64,000 bases of DNA from Candidatus Accumulibacter conexus. Lineage in GTDB: Bacteria > Pseudomonadota > Gammaproteobacteria > Burkholderiales > Rhodocyclaceae. Positions 19,841 to 31,095 of this stretch are shown piece by piece. The DNA is taken from assembly GCA_017592775.1 (NCBI GenBank), contig JAGFNJ010000028.1:1-64000 (forward strand), read 5' to 3'. The position numbers and the translations under genes are program-made. Position 1 is the first letter of the stretch. The number at the start of each line of letters is the position of its first letter. Below the pieces are notes generated by a model. The model was not told where the DNA came from and did not search any database. It saw only the letters and a program-made list of their open reading frames with translations.

Positions 19841-20725
19841 ATGTGGGACTACTCCGACAAGGTGCGCGAGCATTTCTTCAATCCGAGAAACTCCGGGCCG
19901 CTCGACGACGCCAACAGCATCGGTGATTTCGGTTCGATCAAGTGCGGTGACGCGCTCCGCCTGATGCTCAGGGTCAATCCGGAAACCGAAGTGATCGACG
20001 ATGCGCGCTTCCAGACTTTCGGCTGCGGCTCGGCGATCGCCTCGTCGTCGGCGCTGACCGAGATCATCAAGGGAAAGACGCTGGATGAAGCGCTGCAGGT
20101 CAGCAACCAGGACATCGCCAATTATCTCGATGGACTGCCGCCGGAAAAGATGCACTGCTCGGTGATGGGGCGTGAGGCGCTGCAGGCCGCTGTTGCCAAC
20201 TATCGTGGTGAGAGCTGGAAGGATGATCACGAGGAGGGCGAACTGGTCTGCAAGTGCTTCGCCATCGATACCGTGATGATCGAGGACACGGTGCGCGCCA
20301 ACAGCTTGCGGACGATCGAGGAGGTGGCCAACTACACCAAGGCCGGGGGTGGCTGCTCGGCGTGTCACGAGAAGATCGAGGACATCCTGATTGCCGTCAA
20401 TGGTCGGCTTTACGCCAAGGAGGTGAAACCGACCCAGGCGCCTGCGGCGACCAACGGTGCGCCCGGCAAGCCCAAACTGACCAACTACCAGCGAATCCGC
20501 AAGATCGAGGAGACCCTGGAGGCGATCCGCCCCCTGCTGCAACGTGACCACGGCGATGTCACCCTGGTCGAGGTCGATGGCAGGAACATCTACGTCGAAC
20601 TCACCGGTGCCTGCCAGGGATGCGCGATGCAGGCGGCCACCCTCGGCGGCGTACAACAGAAACTCAGCGAAACGCTGGGCGAACTGGTGCAGGTGCTGCC
20701 GGTCGCCGCCCTGGTCCGCGCGTAG
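19841..20725 (+). CDS. nifU: NifU, Fe-S cluster scaffold
   Basis: Scaffold that builds Fe-S clusters for nitrogenase, 294 residues in three parts. The N-terminal IscU domain has ligands in [15 protein letters not shown] and MHCSVMG. The central 2Fe-2S ferredoxin-like domain has VCKCFAI and [11 protein letters not shown]. The C-terminal Nfu domain has the [10 protein letters not shown] motif. A short linker rich in Pro and Ala separates the last two. The start [12 protein letters not shown] is canonical. Confidence 0.96.
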   Translation: MWDYSDKVREHFFNPRNSGPLDDANSIGDFGSIKCGDALRLMLRVNPETEVIDDARFQTFGCGSAIASSSALTEIIKGKTLDEALQVSNQDIANYLDGLPPEKMHCSVMGREALQAAVANYRGESWKDDHEEGELVCKCFAIDTVMIEDTVRANSLRTIEEVANYTKAGGGCSACHEKIEDILIAVNGRLYAKEVKPTQAPAATNGAPGKPKLTNYQRIRKIEETLEAIRPLLQRDHGDVTLVEVDGRNIYVELTGACQGCAMQAATLGGVQQKLSETLGELVQVLPVAALVRA

Positions 20726-20749
20726 CGGCATCTATCCACGGGAGAAGCC

Positions 20750-21958
20750 ATGCAACCGATCTACATGGACAACAACGCCACGACCGCCTGTGATCCAGCC
20801 GTCGTGGCAGCGATGCTGCCCTTCTTTACCGAGCAGTTCGGCAATGCTTCGTCGATCCACAGCTTTGGATCGCGCGTCGGCAAGGCGATCAAGGAGGCCC
20901 GCGTGCAGGTCCAGTCGTTGCTCGGCGCGGCGCACGACAGCGAAATCGTGTTCAACTCCTGTGGCACCGAGTCCGACGCGACCGCCATCCTCTCGGCGTT
21001 GAAAGCCAATCCGAAACGGCGGACGGTGATCACGACGGCGGTCGAGCACCCGGCGATCCTCAGCCTGTGCCAGTGGCTCGAGAAGGAGGACTGCGTCGTG
21101 CATCGCCTGCGCGTCGACCGCCAGGGGCGGCTCGATCTCGACGAGTATGCTTCCCTGCTCAACGATCGCGTGGCAATCGTTTCGGCGATGTGGGCGAACA
21201 ATGAAACAGGTACGCTCTTTCCGGTCGAGGAGATGGCGGAGATGGCGCACGCGCAGGGCATTCTCTTTCACACCGACGCCGTACAGGCAGTCGGCAAGGT
21301 TGCCATCGACCTCAAGAAAACGAAAATCGACATGCTCTCGCTCTCCGGGCACAAGCTGCACGCACCGAAGGGTATCGGGGTGTTGTATGTGCGCCGCAAT
21401 ACCCGTTTCCGCCCACTCCTGCGCGGCGGTCACCAGGAGCGGGGGCGACGCGCTGGTACCGAGAACTCGGCTTCGATCGTCGGCCTGGGGGTTGCTTGTG
21501 AACTCGCCCAGCAGTACATGACGGAAGAGAACACGACCGTCAAGCGCCTGCGTGACCGCCTCGAACGGGGCATTCTCGGCAGCGTCAGGAACGCCTTCGT
21601 CAATGGCGACACGCTCTACCGTCTGCCGAACACGGCGAGCATCGCCTTTGAGTATGTCGAAGGCGAAGGCATCCTGCTGCTCCTGAACCAGCAGGGCATC
21701 GCAGCCTCGTCGGGATCGGCCTGCACCTCGGGATCCCTCGAGCCGTCGCATGTCCTGCGGGCGATGGCAATCCCCTATACAGCCGCCCACGGGACGATAC
21801 GTTTTTCGCTCTCACGCTACAACACGGCAGAGGAAGTGGACCGGGTCATCGCCGCCGTCTCGCCAGTGATCGCGAAGTTGCGGCAGCTCTCTCCGTACTG
21901 GAGCGGTGACGCACCGCTGGCCCACCCCGAAGAAGCCTTCCAGCCGGACTACGCATGA
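20750..21958 (+). CDS. nifS: NifS, cysteine desulfurase
   Basis: PLP enzyme taking sulfur from cysteine for NifU. The 402-residue sequence has MDNNATTACDP at the start, the cofactor-binding LSLSGHKLHAPKGIGV (Lys near 205) and the active cysteine in SSGSACTSGS (near 325). It directly follows nifU, 24 bp downstream, and closes the operon. Confidence 0.96.
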   Translation: MQPIYMDNNATTACDPAVVAAMLPFFTEQFGNASSIHSFGSRVGKAIKEARVQVQSLLGAAHDSEIVFNSCGTESDATAILSALKANPKRRTVITTAVEHPAILSLCQWLEKEDCVVHRLRVDRQGRLDLDEYASLLNDRVAIVSAMWANNETGTLFPVEEMAEMAHAQGILFHTDAVQAVGKVAIDLKKTKIDMLSLSGHKLHAPKGIGVLYVRRNTRFRPLLRGGHQERGRRAGTENSASIVGLGVACELAQQYMTEENTTVKRLRDRLERGILGSVRNAFVNGDTLYRLPNTASIAFEYVEGEGILLLLNQQGIAASSGSACTSGSLEPSHVLRAMAIPYTAAHGTIRFSLSRYNTAEEVDRVIAAVSPVIAKLRQLSPYWSGDAPLAHPEEAFQPDYA

Positions 21959-22044
21959 CCCCGTCGAACGATGGCACGCCCACCGACGCCGGCGAGGTCC
22001 ACTCGGCGACCGCGGATATCGCACCGGACCGATGGTGGCGGCCC

Positions 22045-22078
22045 GCAGACGGCGTCGCAGTCAGCGGCCGCCGTCTGC
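22045..22078. terminator. stem-loop between convergent nifS and rRNA methyltransferase genes
   Basis: A perfect 10-bp inverted repeat, GCAGACGGCG and CGCCGTCTGC, with a 14-base loop. It sits where the two transcripts converge. There is no T-run, so an intrinsic terminator is not proven. Confidence 0.35.
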
Positions 22079-22861
22079 CGCCGGATGCCGTCGCCTGACC
22101 GTCTCGAACAGGCAAACGGCAGCGGCGGCGGCGACGTTCAGCGATTCGCAGGCGCCGGGCATCGGGATGCGCACCTGCAGACGCGTCGCTGCCAGCACCG
22201 CGGCGCTCAAGCCCTGCCCTTCGCTGCCAAAGACCCAGGCGACCGCTGGCGCCAGTCCGGCCGAGTAGAGGTCGGCGGTCGCGCCGACGGCGGTGGCGAT
22301 GCTCTGCCCGTGGTAGGCGGCGAGAAACGCGGGCAGGTCGCCGCCTTCGTGGATGTCGAGCTGGAAATGGGCCCCCATGCCGGCACGCAGCGTCTTCGGC
22401 GACCACGCCTGGGCGCAGTCTGCCGACAGGAGGACCTGGCGAAAGCCGGCCGCCGCCGCGCTGCGCAGGATCGAGCCGACGTTGCCGGGGTCCTGAACGC
22501 CATCGAGCGCCACCGTATCGGCCGCCAGGTCGATCGCCGTTGCCGGCTGCGGCCAGGCGGCGACCGCCATGATGCCGCTCGGCGTATCGACCAGCGCGAG
22601 TTCGGCCCACAGGGAATCGGGCAACTGGATCATCGGCATGGCTGGCGGGCAGCGCGCCAGATAGTCGACGATCTCCGCGCGCGCGGCGCCGCTGTCGCTG
22701 AGGACGATCTCGGCCGGGCTGCCGCAATGCTGCTCGTAGGCACTGATCAGGTGCATGCCGTCGAGCAACAGGCGTCCGCTGCGGCGCCGCTCACGGGCGC
22801 TCGCGTGCAGTCGCAGCAGCTCGCGGTAATGCGCATTGTCGCGCGAGCTGATCCGCTTCAT
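22061..22861 (-). CDS. SpoU/TrmH-family RNA 2'-O-methyltransferase
   Basis: SAM-dependent RNA ribose methyltransferase of 266 residues. An N-terminal substrate-binding region ([18 protein letters not shown]) precedes the knotted SPOUT domain, with [32 protein letters not shown] and the closing [19 protein letters not shown]. The target is probably 23S rRNA, but the exact nucleotide is not evident. The start overlaps the rnhB stop by 4 bp. Confidence 0.9.
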   Translation of the reverse strand: MKRISSRDNAHYRELLRLHASARERRRSGRLLLDGMHLISAYEQHCGSPAEIVLSDSGAARAEIVDYLARCPPAMPMIQLPDSLWAELALVDTPSGIMAVAAWPQPATAIDLAADTVALDGVQDPGNVGSILRSAAAAGFRQVLLSADCAQAWSPKTLRAGMGAHFQLDIHEGGDLPAFLAAYHGQSIATAVGATADLYSAGLAPAVAWVFGSEGQGLSAAVLAATRLQVRIPMPGACESLNVAAAAAVCLFETVRRRHPAADGGR

Positions 22862-23457
22862 GCCCGCAGCAGGCGGGCGACCGGCGCAAAGCTGCGCCGA
22901 TGATGCGGGCACGGGCCGTTCTCCTGCAGCGCCCGCAGATGCGCTGCCGTCGGGTAGCCCTTGTGGCGGTCGAAGCCGTACTGTGGATAGGTGGCGTGGA
23001 GTTCCTGCATGCCGGCGTCGCGCACGGTCTTCGCCAGGATCGATGCGGCAGCGATCTGGCAGATGCGGCCGTCGCCGCCGATGACCGCCTGCGCCGGAGC
23101 GGCGAAGACCGGACAGTGCGTGCCATCGACGAGGATTTGCCCGGGCAGCAGGTGGTACTGCGCGATCAGGCCGCTGACGGCCCTTTGCATGGCGAGCAGG
23201 CTCGCCTGCAGGATGTTGAGGCGGTCGATCTCGTCGACCGATGCCTCGGCGACGGCCCAGGCAAGTGCCTGGCGACGGATCTCGCCGGCAAGCCGCAGCC
23301 GCCGTTCGGGGCTGAGCTTCTTCGAATCGTCGAGGCCGGCGATCGGCCGCTGCGGATCGAGGATCACCGCTGCGGCCACGACCGGCCCGGCCAGCGGGCC
23401 GCGCCCTGCCTCATCGACGCCGCAGGCAAGTCCCTCAGCCTGCAGCAGGGCCGGCAT
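22858..23457 (-). CDS. rnhB: RNase HII
   Basis: Cleaves RNA in RNA-DNA hybrids and at single ribonucleotides. The 199 residues show the catalytic [37 protein letters not shown] and the [12 protein letters not shown] segment. The start overlaps the end of lpxB by 23 bp. The lpxA-lpxB-rnhB order is common in proteobacteria. Confidence 0.94.
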   Translation of the reverse strand: MPALLQAEGLACGVDEAGRGPLAGPVVAAAVILDPQRPIAGLDDSKKLSPERRLRLAGEIRRQALAWAVAEASVDEIDRLNILQASLLAMQRAVSGLIAQYHLLPGQILVDGTHCPVFAAPAQAVIGGDGRICQIAAASILAKTVRDAGMQELHATYPQYGFDRHKGYPTAAHLRALQENGPCPHHRRSFAPVARLLRA

Positions 23458-24622
23458 GCTCGCGAACCGCAACCGGCAGGCAGCCGATGACGGCCTGGGC
23501 GGCCTTGTCGGCGGCATTCTGCCGCAGTTGCAGGTGCAATGAATGAAAGAGCGTCTGCAGAGCGGCGCGGACGCCCCGGTCCGCGTACAGGTTGACAACG
23601 GCCTGGGCGAGGTTCGCCGGCGTCGCGTCGTCCTGGATGAACTCGGGAACGACGAACCTGCCGGCAAGGACGTTCGGCAGGCCAACGTAGGGCAGGTAGC
23701 CACCGATGCGGCGCATCAGCCAGGCGGAGAACGGCGCCATCTTGTACACGATGACCATCGGCCGCTTGAGCAGCGCCGCTTCGAGAGTGGCCGTGCCGCT
23801 GGCGACAAGGACGACGTCGGCAGCCATCATCGCCTGGTGCGCGTGACCGAAGAGCAGGCGCAGCGGCAGGTCCTCGGCGGCGCATCGCTGCCGCGCAGCC
23901 TCGAACATGCTGCGCGTCTCGCGCGTCGCCAGCGGTACGAGGAAGGCCGCGTCGGGGATCGCATCGTGAATCCGGCGCGCGGTCTCGATGAAGGTGTCGG
24001 CCATGTACTGCAACTCCGACTGCCGGCTGCCCGGCAGCAGGGCGAAGATGGCCTGGTGTTCGGGAAAGCCGAGGAGTTCACGCGTCGCGTCACGCGCATC
24101 GGCGAGCGGCAGCATGTCGGCCAGCGGATGGCCGACATAGCTCACCGGAATTCCCTGCCGCTCGTAGATCGCCGGTTCGAACGGGAACAGCGCGAGGACA
24201 CGGGAAACCGCTGCGCCGATCTTGTGGATGCGCTCGCCACGCCAAGCCCAGATCGACGGACTGACGTAATGGACGGTGGTCACTCCGCGCCGCTTCAGTG
24301 CCCGCTCCAGGCCGAGGTTGAAATCGGGCGCATCGACGCCGATGAAAACGTCCGGCGGGTCGGCGAGCAGGCGCCGCCGCAGACCGCGGCGGATGGCAAC
24401 GATCTCGCGAAAGTGGCGCAGGACCTCGGCGTAGCCGCGCACCGCCAGCTTCTCGAGCGGATACCAGGCGTCGAAACCCTTGCCCAGCATCCGCGGACCG
24501 CCGATGCCGAAGAACACCGCCTGCGGCAGTCGGCCGCGGATGGCCTCGATCAACTGGCTGGCCAGGAGGTCGCCCGATGCCTCACCGGCCACCAGCGCGA
24601 TCCGGACCACGCCAGCGGTCAT
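23435..24622 (-). CDS. lpxB: LpxB, lipid-A-disaccharide synthase
   Basis: Glycosyltransferase joining UDP-diacylglucosamine and lipid X in lipid A synthesis. The 395-residue protein has [20 protein letters not shown], the [15 protein letters not shown] motif, [11 protein letters not shown] and the donor-site [18 protein letters not shown]. Overlaps lpxA by 4 bp. Confidence 0.95.
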   Translation of the reverse strand: MTAGVVRIALVAGEASGDLLASQLIEAIRGRLPQAVFFGIGGPRMLGKGFDAWYPLEKLAVRGYAEVLRHFREIVAIRRGLRRRLLADPPDVFIGVDAPDFNLGLERALKRRGVTTVHYVSPSIWAWRGERIHKIGAAVSRVLALFPFEPAIYERQGIPVSYVGHPLADMLPLADARDATRELLGFPEHQAIFALLPGSRQSELQYMADTFIETARRIHDAIPDAAFLVPLATRETRSMFEAARQRCAAEDLPLRLLFGHAHQAMMAADVVLVASGTATLEAALLKRPMVIVYKMAPFSAWLMRRIGGYLPYVGLPNVLAGRFVVPEFIQDDATPANLAQAVVNLYADRGVRAALQTLFHSLHLQLRQNAADKAAQAVIGCLPVAVREHAGPAAG

Positions 24623-25389
24623 CGGATGATGCCGCGCCTCGAAACAGCGAGGAAGTCGAGCAAGGGCTGTATCTCGGGATGAGCCTTCACCTCATCCTGC
24701 AGCCTGGCGCGCGCTTCTTCGAGCATCAGGCCCGACTTGTAGATGGTGCGGTAGGCACGCTTCAGTATCAGCAGTGCCTCCGGCGAGAAGCCTCGCCGCT
24801 TCAGGCCCTCGGCGTTGATGCCGTAGGGGCTGGCGCTGTTGCCGGCAGCCATGACGTAGGGCGGAACGTCCTGGATGACGATCGATCCGCCGGCGATCAT
24901 GCTGTGTGCGCCAATGCGACAGAACTGGTGCACGCCGGTAAAACCGCCGAGAATCGCCCAGTCACCGACATGCACGTGACCCGCGAGCTGCGCGTTGTTG
25001 GCAAGGATCGTCCGGTTGCCGACCTGGCAGTCATGCGCGATATGGACGTAGGCCATGATCCAGTTGTCGTCGCCGACGCGGGTGATGCCGACATCCTGCG
25101 CCGTGCCGATGTTGAAGGTGCAGAACTCGCGGATCGTGTTGCGGTCACCGATCTCGAGACAGGTCGGCTCGCCGCCGTACTTCTTGTCCTGCGGCACCTC
25201 ACCGAGTGACGCGAACTGGTAGATCCGGTTGTCGCAACCGATTCGCGTCCGCCCGGTGACAACGACGTGCGGCCCGATGGTCGTGTTGTCGCCGATCTCC
25301 ACGTCCTCACCGATGATTGAATAGGCACCGACCGCAACGTTCGCCCCGAGTCGCGCGCCGGCATGGATGATGGCTGTCTGGTGGATCAT
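24619..25389 (-). CDS. lpxA: LpxA, UDP-GlcNAc acyltransferase
   Basis: First acylation step of lipid A. It is a left-handed beta-helix built from hexapeptide repeats ([21 protein letters not shown] and onward), with the catalytic His in [14 protein letters not shown] and the C-terminal helical part. The start was set at [12 protein letters not shown], as in homologues, with GGAAG upstream. A Met six residues earlier is possible. Confidence 0.95.
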   Translation of the reverse strand: MIHQTAIIHAGARLGANVAVGAYSIIGEDVEIGDNTTIGPHVVVTGRTRIGCDNRIYQFASLGEVPQDKKYGGEPTCLEIGDRNTIREFCTFNIGTAQDVGITRVGDDNWIMAYVHIAHDCQVGNRTILANNAQLAGHVHVGDWAILGGFTGVHQFCRIGAHSMIAGGSIVIQDVPPYVMAAGNSASPYGINAEGLKRRGFSPEALLILKRAYRTIYKSGLMLEEARARLQDEVKAHPEIQPLLDFLAVSRRGIIR

Positions 25390-25408
25390 GGCGGCTGCTT
25401 CCGGCATC

Positions 25409-25855
25409 TCAGACGATGTTGCTCTTGGCGCACATCAGCTCGGCCTCGGCGACCGTCTCGCCATCGACCACCGCCCGCGCCTCGAACTTCCAGATGTTGC
25501 GAAACTGACGCTGGATGCTGACGTGCAGATGGAGCTGGTCGCCCGCCGTCACCGTCTTCTTGAAGCGCGCCTTGTCGATGCCGACGAAGAAGAACAGCGA
25601 GTGCAGGTCGGGCTTCTCGCCGAGACTGCGGAACGACAGGATGCCGGCGGCCTGCGCCAGCGCCTCGGTGATCAGCACACCCGGCATCACCGGGTGATGC
25701 GGGAAGTGCCCCGGAAAGAACGGTTCGTTGATCGTCACGTTCTTGTACGCATGGATCGACTTGCCCGGCTGGCAATCGAGCACACGATCCACCAGCAGGA
25801 AGGGATAGCGATGCGGCAGGTGCTCGAGAATTTCCTTGATATCCATTGCGTTCAA
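25409..25855 (-). CDS. fabZ: FabZ, 3-hydroxyacyl-ACP dehydratase
   Basis: Hotdog-fold dehydratase of fatty acid synthesis, 148 residues. [13 protein letters not shown] and the catalytic-site [20 protein letters not shown] are intact. The start may be MNAMDIKEI or MDIKEI, three codons later. The former overlaps lpxD by 4 bp. Confidence 0.95.
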   Translation of the reverse strand: MNAMDIKEILEHLPHRYPFLLVDRVLDCQPGKSIHAYKNVTINEPFFPGHFPHHPVMPGVLITEALAQAAGILSFRSLGEKPDLHSLFFFVGIDKARFKKTVTAGDQLHLHVSIQRQFRNIWKFEARAVVDGETVAEAELMCAKSNIV

Positions 25856-26883
25856 GACTTTATCTCCATCAGTTTGATCTTCTTCTCAAGTTCGGCAACA
25901 CGCTCGACGAGCCTGGCCAGGCGTCTGAGCTGTGCCGCATTGTGCAACCACTCGGCATGTTCATCGAGCGGGAAGACCCCTGTGTACTGCCCCGGTCGGC
26001 TCAGACTGCGGGCTACCAGCGTGCCGCCGGAGATGTGCACGTCGTCGCCGAGTTCCAGGTGGCCGCTGATCATGCCGGCGCCGCCGATGGTGCAGCGCCG
26101 ACCGATGCGCGTGCTGCCGGCGATGCCGACGCAGCCGGCCATGGCGGCGTTCTCGCCGATGCTGCAGTTGTGACCGACCTGGATCTGGTTGTCGAGCTTG
26201 ACGCCGTCGGCAATCAGCGTGTCGTCGAGCGCGCCACGGTCGATCGAGGTGTTGGCGCCGATCTCGACATCATCGCCGATCACCACGCGGCCGATCTGCG
26301 GGATCTTGACCCAGCGCTCGCCCTCCTTGGCAAAACCGAAGCCGTCGGAACCGATCACCGCCCCGGAGTGAATGATCGCCCGCCTGCCGATCACGCAGCG
26401 ATCGTAGACGACGACGTTCGGATGCAGCAGCGAATCGTCGCCGATCGCCACCCCGTCGCCAATCACGCAACCGGGCTGCAGCGTCACGTTGTCGCCGAGT
26501 TGCACCCCCCTGCCGACGACGACATTCTCGCCGATGCAGGCCGATGCCGGCACCGGCGAGTGCACCACGGCACCGCGATGGACACCCGGCCGGCGGGCTG
26601 CCGGCGGATTCAGCAGGGCAACGACGCGCGCGTAGTAGGCGTACGAATTCTGGTGCACGATCCGCGGCAGCTCGGTCTCGGCGGCAAACTGCGGCGGCAC
26701 GATGACGGCCGATGCCAGCGTCGTCTGCAACTGCGCGCGGTACTTCGGATTGGCGAGGAAGGCGATCTCGCCCACCCGCGCCGACTGCAAGGTGCCGACC
26801 TGCGACACGACGAGCGACCCGTCGCCTTCCAGCACACCGCCGAGACGAGCGACGATCTCGTCCAGTCGCAAACCGGCCGCCAT
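25852..26883 (-). CDS. lpxD: LpxD, UDP-3-O-acylglucosamine N-acyltransferase
   Basis: Third step of lipid A synthesis. The 343 residues comprise an N-terminal uridine-binding domain, a long hexapeptide-repeat helix ([20 protein letters not shown] onward) with the catalytic His in [16 protein letters not shown], and a C-terminal helix. It lies 20 bp after ompH. Confidence 0.95.
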   Translation of the reverse strand: MAAGLRLDEIVARLGGVLEGDGSLVVSQVGTLQSARVGEIAFLANPKYRAQLQTTLASAVIVPPQFAAETELPRIVHQNSYAYYARVVALLNPPAARRPGVHRGAVVHSPVPASACIGENVVVGRGVQLGDNVTLQPGCVIGDGVAIGDDSLLHPNVVVYDRCVIGRRAIIHSGAVIGSDGFGFAKEGERWVKIPQIGRVVIGDDVEIGANTSIDRGALDDTLIADGVKLDNQIQVGHNCSIGENAAMAGCVGIAGSTRIGRRCTIGGAGMISGHLELGDDVHISGGTLVARSLSRPGQYTGVFPLDEHAEWLHNAAQLRRLARLVERVAELEKKIKLMEIKS

Positions 26884-26903
26884 CGGTGGCGCTGGTGTGG
26901 GTG

Positions 26904-27422
26904 TTACTTCGCCGCGTCCCTGGATTCCGACAACGCCTTGATGACCTTGTCGGTGATGTCGAGCCGCGGACTGACCCAGACGACGTCCTGCACGATCAGG
27001 TCGTACCGCTCGCTGTCGGCAAGCTGCTTGATCGCCTTGTTGGCCTTCTCGATGATCGCTGCGTTTTCCTCGTTCTGGCGCAGGTTGAGATCCTCGCGGA
27101 ACTCGCGCTGCTTGCGTTGGAACTCGCGCGACAACTCGGCGAGATCCTTCTCCTTGGCGCGTCTCTCCGACTCGGCCATGGTCGGACCGCCCTTCTCGAG
27201 CGACTCCTGCAGACCCTGAACCTGCTTCGCCAACCGCTGCAGATCCTGGTCACGCTTGGAGAACTCCTGTTCGATCTTCTTCGCCGCCTTGACCGCTGCC
27301 GGCGCATCGCGGAACAGCCGCTGCGTGTTCACGTAGCCCACCTTCAGCTCGGCCGCCGAGATACCGGCAAAGGGCAGCGCGGCAAGCAGGACTCCGAGCA
27401 GCGTGGCAATCGTTCTCTTCAA
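26904..27422 (-). CDS. skp: OmpH/Skp periplasmic chaperone
   Basis: Trimeric jellyfish-shaped chaperone for unfolded outer membrane proteins. A signal peptide ends near AGISAAE, followed by LKVGYVNTQRLF and a long charged coiled coil (about residues 45-125). The 172-residue length fits. Located between bamA and lpxD, as is standard. Confidence 0.93.
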   Translation of the reverse strand: MKRTIATLLGVLLAALPFAGISAAELKVGYVNTQRLFRDAPAAVKAAKKIEQEFSKRDQDLQRLAKQVQGLQESLEKGGPTMAESERRAKEKDLAELSREFQRKQREFREDLNLRQNEENAAIIEKANKAIKQLADSERYDLIVQDVVWVSPRLDITDKVIKALSESRDAAK

Positions 27423-27437
27423 GCTAGTTCTCCCGCA

Positions 27438-29723
27438 TCAAAAGGTCGTACCCATCTGAAACTGAAACTTCTGGATTTTATCATTCTTCTCGATGCCCAT
27501 AGGCTGCCCGTAACTGAATTTCAACGGTCCAAGCGGCGAAATCCAGGCTGCGGTCAGTCCGACCGACCAGCGCAGGCCACCTTCCGAGATGGTGTAACCG
27601 GTTTCGTTGAAGACGTTGCCGGCATCGACGAAGGGCCCGAGGCGCAGTGCCTTCTCGAAACCCGGGAAAGGCATCAGCAGTTCCGCGTTGAGGACGACCT
27701 TGCGCGTACCGCCGAGGCGCGTATCGGGATAGAACGGGTCCACCGGCCCCAGACTTGCCGTCTCGAAGCCACGCACCGAGCCGACACCGCCGGCGTAGAA
27801 GTTCTTGTAGAACGGCAGCGTCTGCCCCTCGAGCCCCTCCGCGTAACCGAGCTCGCCATAGAGCATCAGGATCAGATCCTTGGTCAACGAGAAGAACTGC
27901 TGATTGGAATAGGTCAGGCGATAGAACGAAAGATCGACACCCGGTATCGCGACCTCGACAGCCGCCTTCTGGACGCCACCACCGGTGGTGTAGATCGCGC
28001 TGTTGCGCGTGTCCCGGGTCCACGACACGGTCGCCGGCAGGGTGATGTTCGAGTCGCCGTGCTCCCTCTGGAACTGGATGTACTGGATCGGCGTCGCGAG
28101 GGTAATCGGTGTGATGTCGATCGTCGTCTGGTCGATCGCCAGCCCGACGTTGAGCATGTCCTTCTCGTCGAGCGGGAAACCGAAGCGGATGCCGCCGCCG
28201 TACGAGGTCGACTGGAAGGCGTAGCCGAGCGAGGTCGGGTTGAGCGTGCGGTAGTAGAGGTCGAAACCCTGGCTGATGCCATCGACGGTGAAATAGGGGT
28301 TGGTGTAGTTGATTCCCAGCGTGCGGTTCAGCTTGCCGGTATTGATCTGCAGACCGAGGTGCTTGCCGCTGCCGAAGATGTTGGTCTGCGAGATCGATCC
28401 CGAGAGAATCACTTTCTCGGCCGTCGAATAGCCGGCGCCGATCGAGATGTTGCCGGTCGACTTCTCGGCCACGTTGACATTGACGTCGACCTGGTCGATG
28501 GTTCCCGGCACCGGCGGCGTTTCGACGTTGACTTCGTTGAAGTAGCCGGTGCGATCGATCCGCTCGCGCGACTTGGCGACCCGGTCGGCATCGTACCAGG
28601 CACCCTCCATCTGCCGCATCTCCTGCCGGATCACTTCGTCGCGCGTCTTGCTGTTGCCGGTGATATTGACGCGGCGGACGTAGGTACGCTTGCCGGGATC
28701 GACGAAGATGGTGAAAGCCACCTGCCGCTTCTCCTTGTCGAGTTCTGGCGCCGCATTGACGTTGGCGAAGGCGTAGCCCTGATGGCCGAGCTTGTCGGTG
28801 ATCGCCTTGGTGCTCTCGTTCAGTCGCTCGCGCGAGAACACCTCGCCCGCCCGGATCTTCACCAACTTCCTGAACTCCTCTTCCGGCAACGTCAGGTCGC
28901 CGGCCAGCTTGACCGAGGAGACGAGATAGCGCTCGCCTTCGTTGATGCTGATCGTGATGTAGATCTCTTTCTTGTCGGGCGTGATCGACACCTGGGTCGA
29001 CTCGACGCTGAACTCCAGGTAGCCGCGATCCAGGTAGTACGAGCGCAGCGTCTCGAGGTCCGCCGACAACTTCTGCCGCGAGTACTGGTTGTCCTTGGTG
29101 TACCAGCTGATCCAGCCACCCGTCTTCTGCTGCATGACGGCCAGCAGGTCCTTCTCGCGAATGGCATTGGCGCCGACGATGTTGATCTGCCGGATGCTCG
29201 CCGGCTCACCCTCATCGACGGTGAAGTTGATCGCCACCCGGTTGCGCTCCAGCGGTGTGACGGTCGTCGTGATCGTCACCGCATACCGGCCGCGCGTCAG
29301 GTACTGTCGCTTCAGCTCCTGCTCGGCCTTCTCGAGCGTTGCCCGGTCGAAGGTCCGCGCGACGGCGACGCCCACTTCCTTCAGGCCCTTGATCAGTTGG
29401 TCCTTGTCGAACTCCTTCAGGCCGACGAAATCGATCTGTGCGATCGCCGGACGCTCTTCGACGACGACGATCACCACCCCGCCGTCCATCTCGATGCGGA
29501 CATCCTTGAAGAAGCCGGTGGCGAACAGCGCCTTGATCGCCTGCGCCGCCTTCTCGTCGGTCATCGTCTCGCCGACCTTGACCGGCAGATAGCTGAAGAC
29601 CGTGCCGGCCTCGACGCGCTGAATTCCCTCGAGGCGGATGTCGCGCACCGTGAACGGCTCGACCGCCGCCGCTGCGGAGGCAAGGAGAGAGGCCAACAGA
29701 CCTGCGAGCAGGTTTTTCTTCAT
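27438..29723 (-). CDS. bamA: BamA, outer membrane protein assembly factor
   Basis: Core of the BAM complex that inserts beta-barrel proteins. The 761 residues comprise a signal peptide (to about 20), five POTRA domains (about 23-420; the first begins FTVRDIRLEGIQRVEAGTVF) and a C-terminal barrel with VRGFETASLGP, the conserved loop-6 VRGF motif. It ends FQFQMGTTF with the aromatic C-terminus of outer membrane proteins. Confidence 0.96.
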   Translation of the reverse strand: MKKNLLAGLLASLLASAAAAVEPFTVRDIRLEGIQRVEAGTVFSYLPVKVGETMTDEKAAQAIKALFATGFFKDVRIEMDGGVVIVVVEERPAIAQIDFVGLKEFDKDQLIKGLKEVGVAVARTFDRATLEKAEQELKRQYLTRGRYAVTITTTVTPLERNRVAINFTVDEGEPASIRQINIVGANAIREKDLLAVMQQKTGGWISWYTKDNQYSRQKLSADLETLRSYYLDRGYLEFSVESTQVSITPDKKEIYITISINEGERYLVSSVKLAGDLTLPEEEFRKLVKIRAGEVFSRERLNESTKAITDKLGHQGYAFANVNAAPELDKEKRQVAFTIFVDPGKRTYVRRVNITGNSKTRDEVIRQEMRQMEGAWYDADRVAKSRERIDRTGYFNEVNVETPPVPGTIDQVDVNVNVAEKSTGNISIGAGYSTAEKVILSGSISQTNIFGSGKHLGLQINTGKLNRTLGINYTNPYFTVDGISQGFDLYYRTLNPTSLGYAFQSTSYGGGIRFGFPLDEKDMLNVGLAIDQTTIDITPITLATPIQYIQFQREHGDSNITLPATVSWTRDTRNSAIYTTGGGVQKAAVEVAIPGVDLSFYRLTYSNQQFFSLTKDLILMLYGELGYAEGLEGQTLPFYKNFYAGGVGSVRGFETASLGPVDPFYPDTRLGGTRKVVLNAELLMPFPGFEKALRLGPFVDAGNVFNETGYTISEGGLRWSVGLTAAWISPLGPLKFSYGQPMGIEKNDKIQKFQFQMGTTF

Positions 29724-29727
29724 AAGC

Positions 29728-31095
29728 TCAGCCGGAGAACAAGCGGTTGATATCGTTGTAGAAGGCGAACGCCATGAGCATGAGCAGCAAGGTCAGCCCG
29801 ATCTGTTGGCCGATCTCCATCGTGCGCTCGGAAAGGGGCCCGCGCTTGATTATTTCCACCAGATAATACAGCAAATGCCCGCCATCCAGAATCGGGATCG
29901 GCAGCAGGTTGAGGACGCCGAGGCTGATGCTCACCAGTGCCAGGAACTTGAGATAGTAGTCAACCCCGAGCTTCGCCGACTGGCCGGCATAGTCGGCGAT
30001 GGTCACCGGCCCACTGAGGTTGCGCCACGAAACCTCGCCGGTGATCATGCGACCGATCATCACCAGGGTGAATGCCGACTTGTCCCAAGTCTCGGCGAAC
30101 GCCTTCCCCAGCGCCGACACCGGTCCGTAGCGAACGGTGACCATCAGTTGCTCGCGGGTCTGCCCACCGTCGCGCACCGCGGCACCGATGCGCCCGATCT
30201 CCCGCCCCTGTTCGTCGACCGCAGACGGCTGCACCGTCAGCCGCTGCGGCAATCCGTGGCGGAGAATCTCGACCTGCAGCGTCTTTCCCGGTGACTGGCG
30301 AACGACGCGGACGAGATCGGCCCAACTGTGGATCGGCTCACCATCGATGTCCACGATCTCGTCACCGGCTTGCAGCCCGGCGGCCTCGGCCGCGCTCCGG
30401 GCGCCGACGCTGCCGATGATCGGCGGCAGGCGCGGCCGGTGGAGGCGCAGGCCCAGCCTCTCGAGCGCATCCCCCTGCCAACCCGACTGCCGCACGGCCG
30501 CCAGATCGAGGCGACGAACGATGATCTCCTGCCGCTGGTTGAGCAACTCGAGATCAACCTGATCGTCATCGACCGCCCTTTGCAGCAGCAACCAGCGCAT
30601 CTCCTGCCAGGTCTGCACCTTGTCGCCACCAACCCGGAGCACCAGTTCGCCGTCGTCGAGTCCGGCGGCTGCGGCCGGACTCGACAATACGGGCGAACCG
30701 AGAATCGGCCGGAACTCCTCGCTGCCGTACCAGAACAGGCCCCAGTAGAGCAGCACGGCAAGGAGGAAGTTGGCCGCCGGTCCGGCGGCGACGATCACCA
30801 TCCGGCGGGCGACCGGCTGCCGGTTGAAGCTGCGGTGCAGTTCGGCGGGCGCCACTTCGCCTTCACGCTCGTCGAGCATCTTGACATAGCCACCGAGCGG
30901 AAAGGCGGCGATCGCCCATTCGGTGCGGTCGCGACCCCAGCGTCGCACGAACAGTGGTCGCCCGAAGCCGACCGAAAAACGCAGTACCCGGACCCCCGCC
31001 CAGCGCGCCGCGAGATAGTGCCCGAACTCATGCACGACGACCAGGATGCCGAGCACGACGGCGAACGCGACGAGATAGTAGAGAAAGCCGCTCAT
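29728..31095 (-). CDS. rseP: RseP, site-2 intramembrane metalloprotease
   Basis: Cleaves anti-sigma factor RseA within the membrane in the envelope stress response. The zinc site [14 protein letters not shown] is in the first helix, with two PDZ domains in the periplasmic region (near [20 protein letters not shown]) and the second catalytic motif [16 protein letters not shown]. The start MSGFLYYL gives 455 residues and overlaps dxr by 4 bp. Confidence 0.95.
   Translation of the reverse strand: MSGFLYYLVAFAVVLGILVVVHEFGHYLAARWAGVRVLRFSVGFGRPLFVRRWGRDRTEWAIAAFPLGGYVKMLDEREGEVAPAELHRSFNRQPVARRMVIVAAGPAANFLLAVLLYWGLFWYGSEEFRPILGSPVLSSPAAAAGLDDGELVLRVGGDKVQTWQEMRWLLLQRAVDDDQVDLELLNQRQEIIVRRLDLAAVRQSGWQGDALERLGLRLHRPRLPPIIGSVGARSAAEAAGLQAGDEIVDIDGEPIHSWADLVRVVRQSPGKTLQVEILRHGLPQRLTVQPSAVDEQGREIGRIGAAVRDGGQTREQLMVTVRYGPVSALGKAFAETWDKSAFTLVMIGRMITGEVSWRNLSGPVTIADYAGQSAKLGVDYYLKFLALVSISLGVLNLLPIPILDGGHLLYYLVEIIKRGPLSERTMEIGQQIGLTLLLMLMAFAFYNDINRLFSG

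Noticed and set aside
26712-29750. A 1,012-residue open frame on the forward strand
   Set aside because: It lies opposite bamA, ompH and lpxD, has no family motifs and is an expected shadow of high-GC coding sequence.
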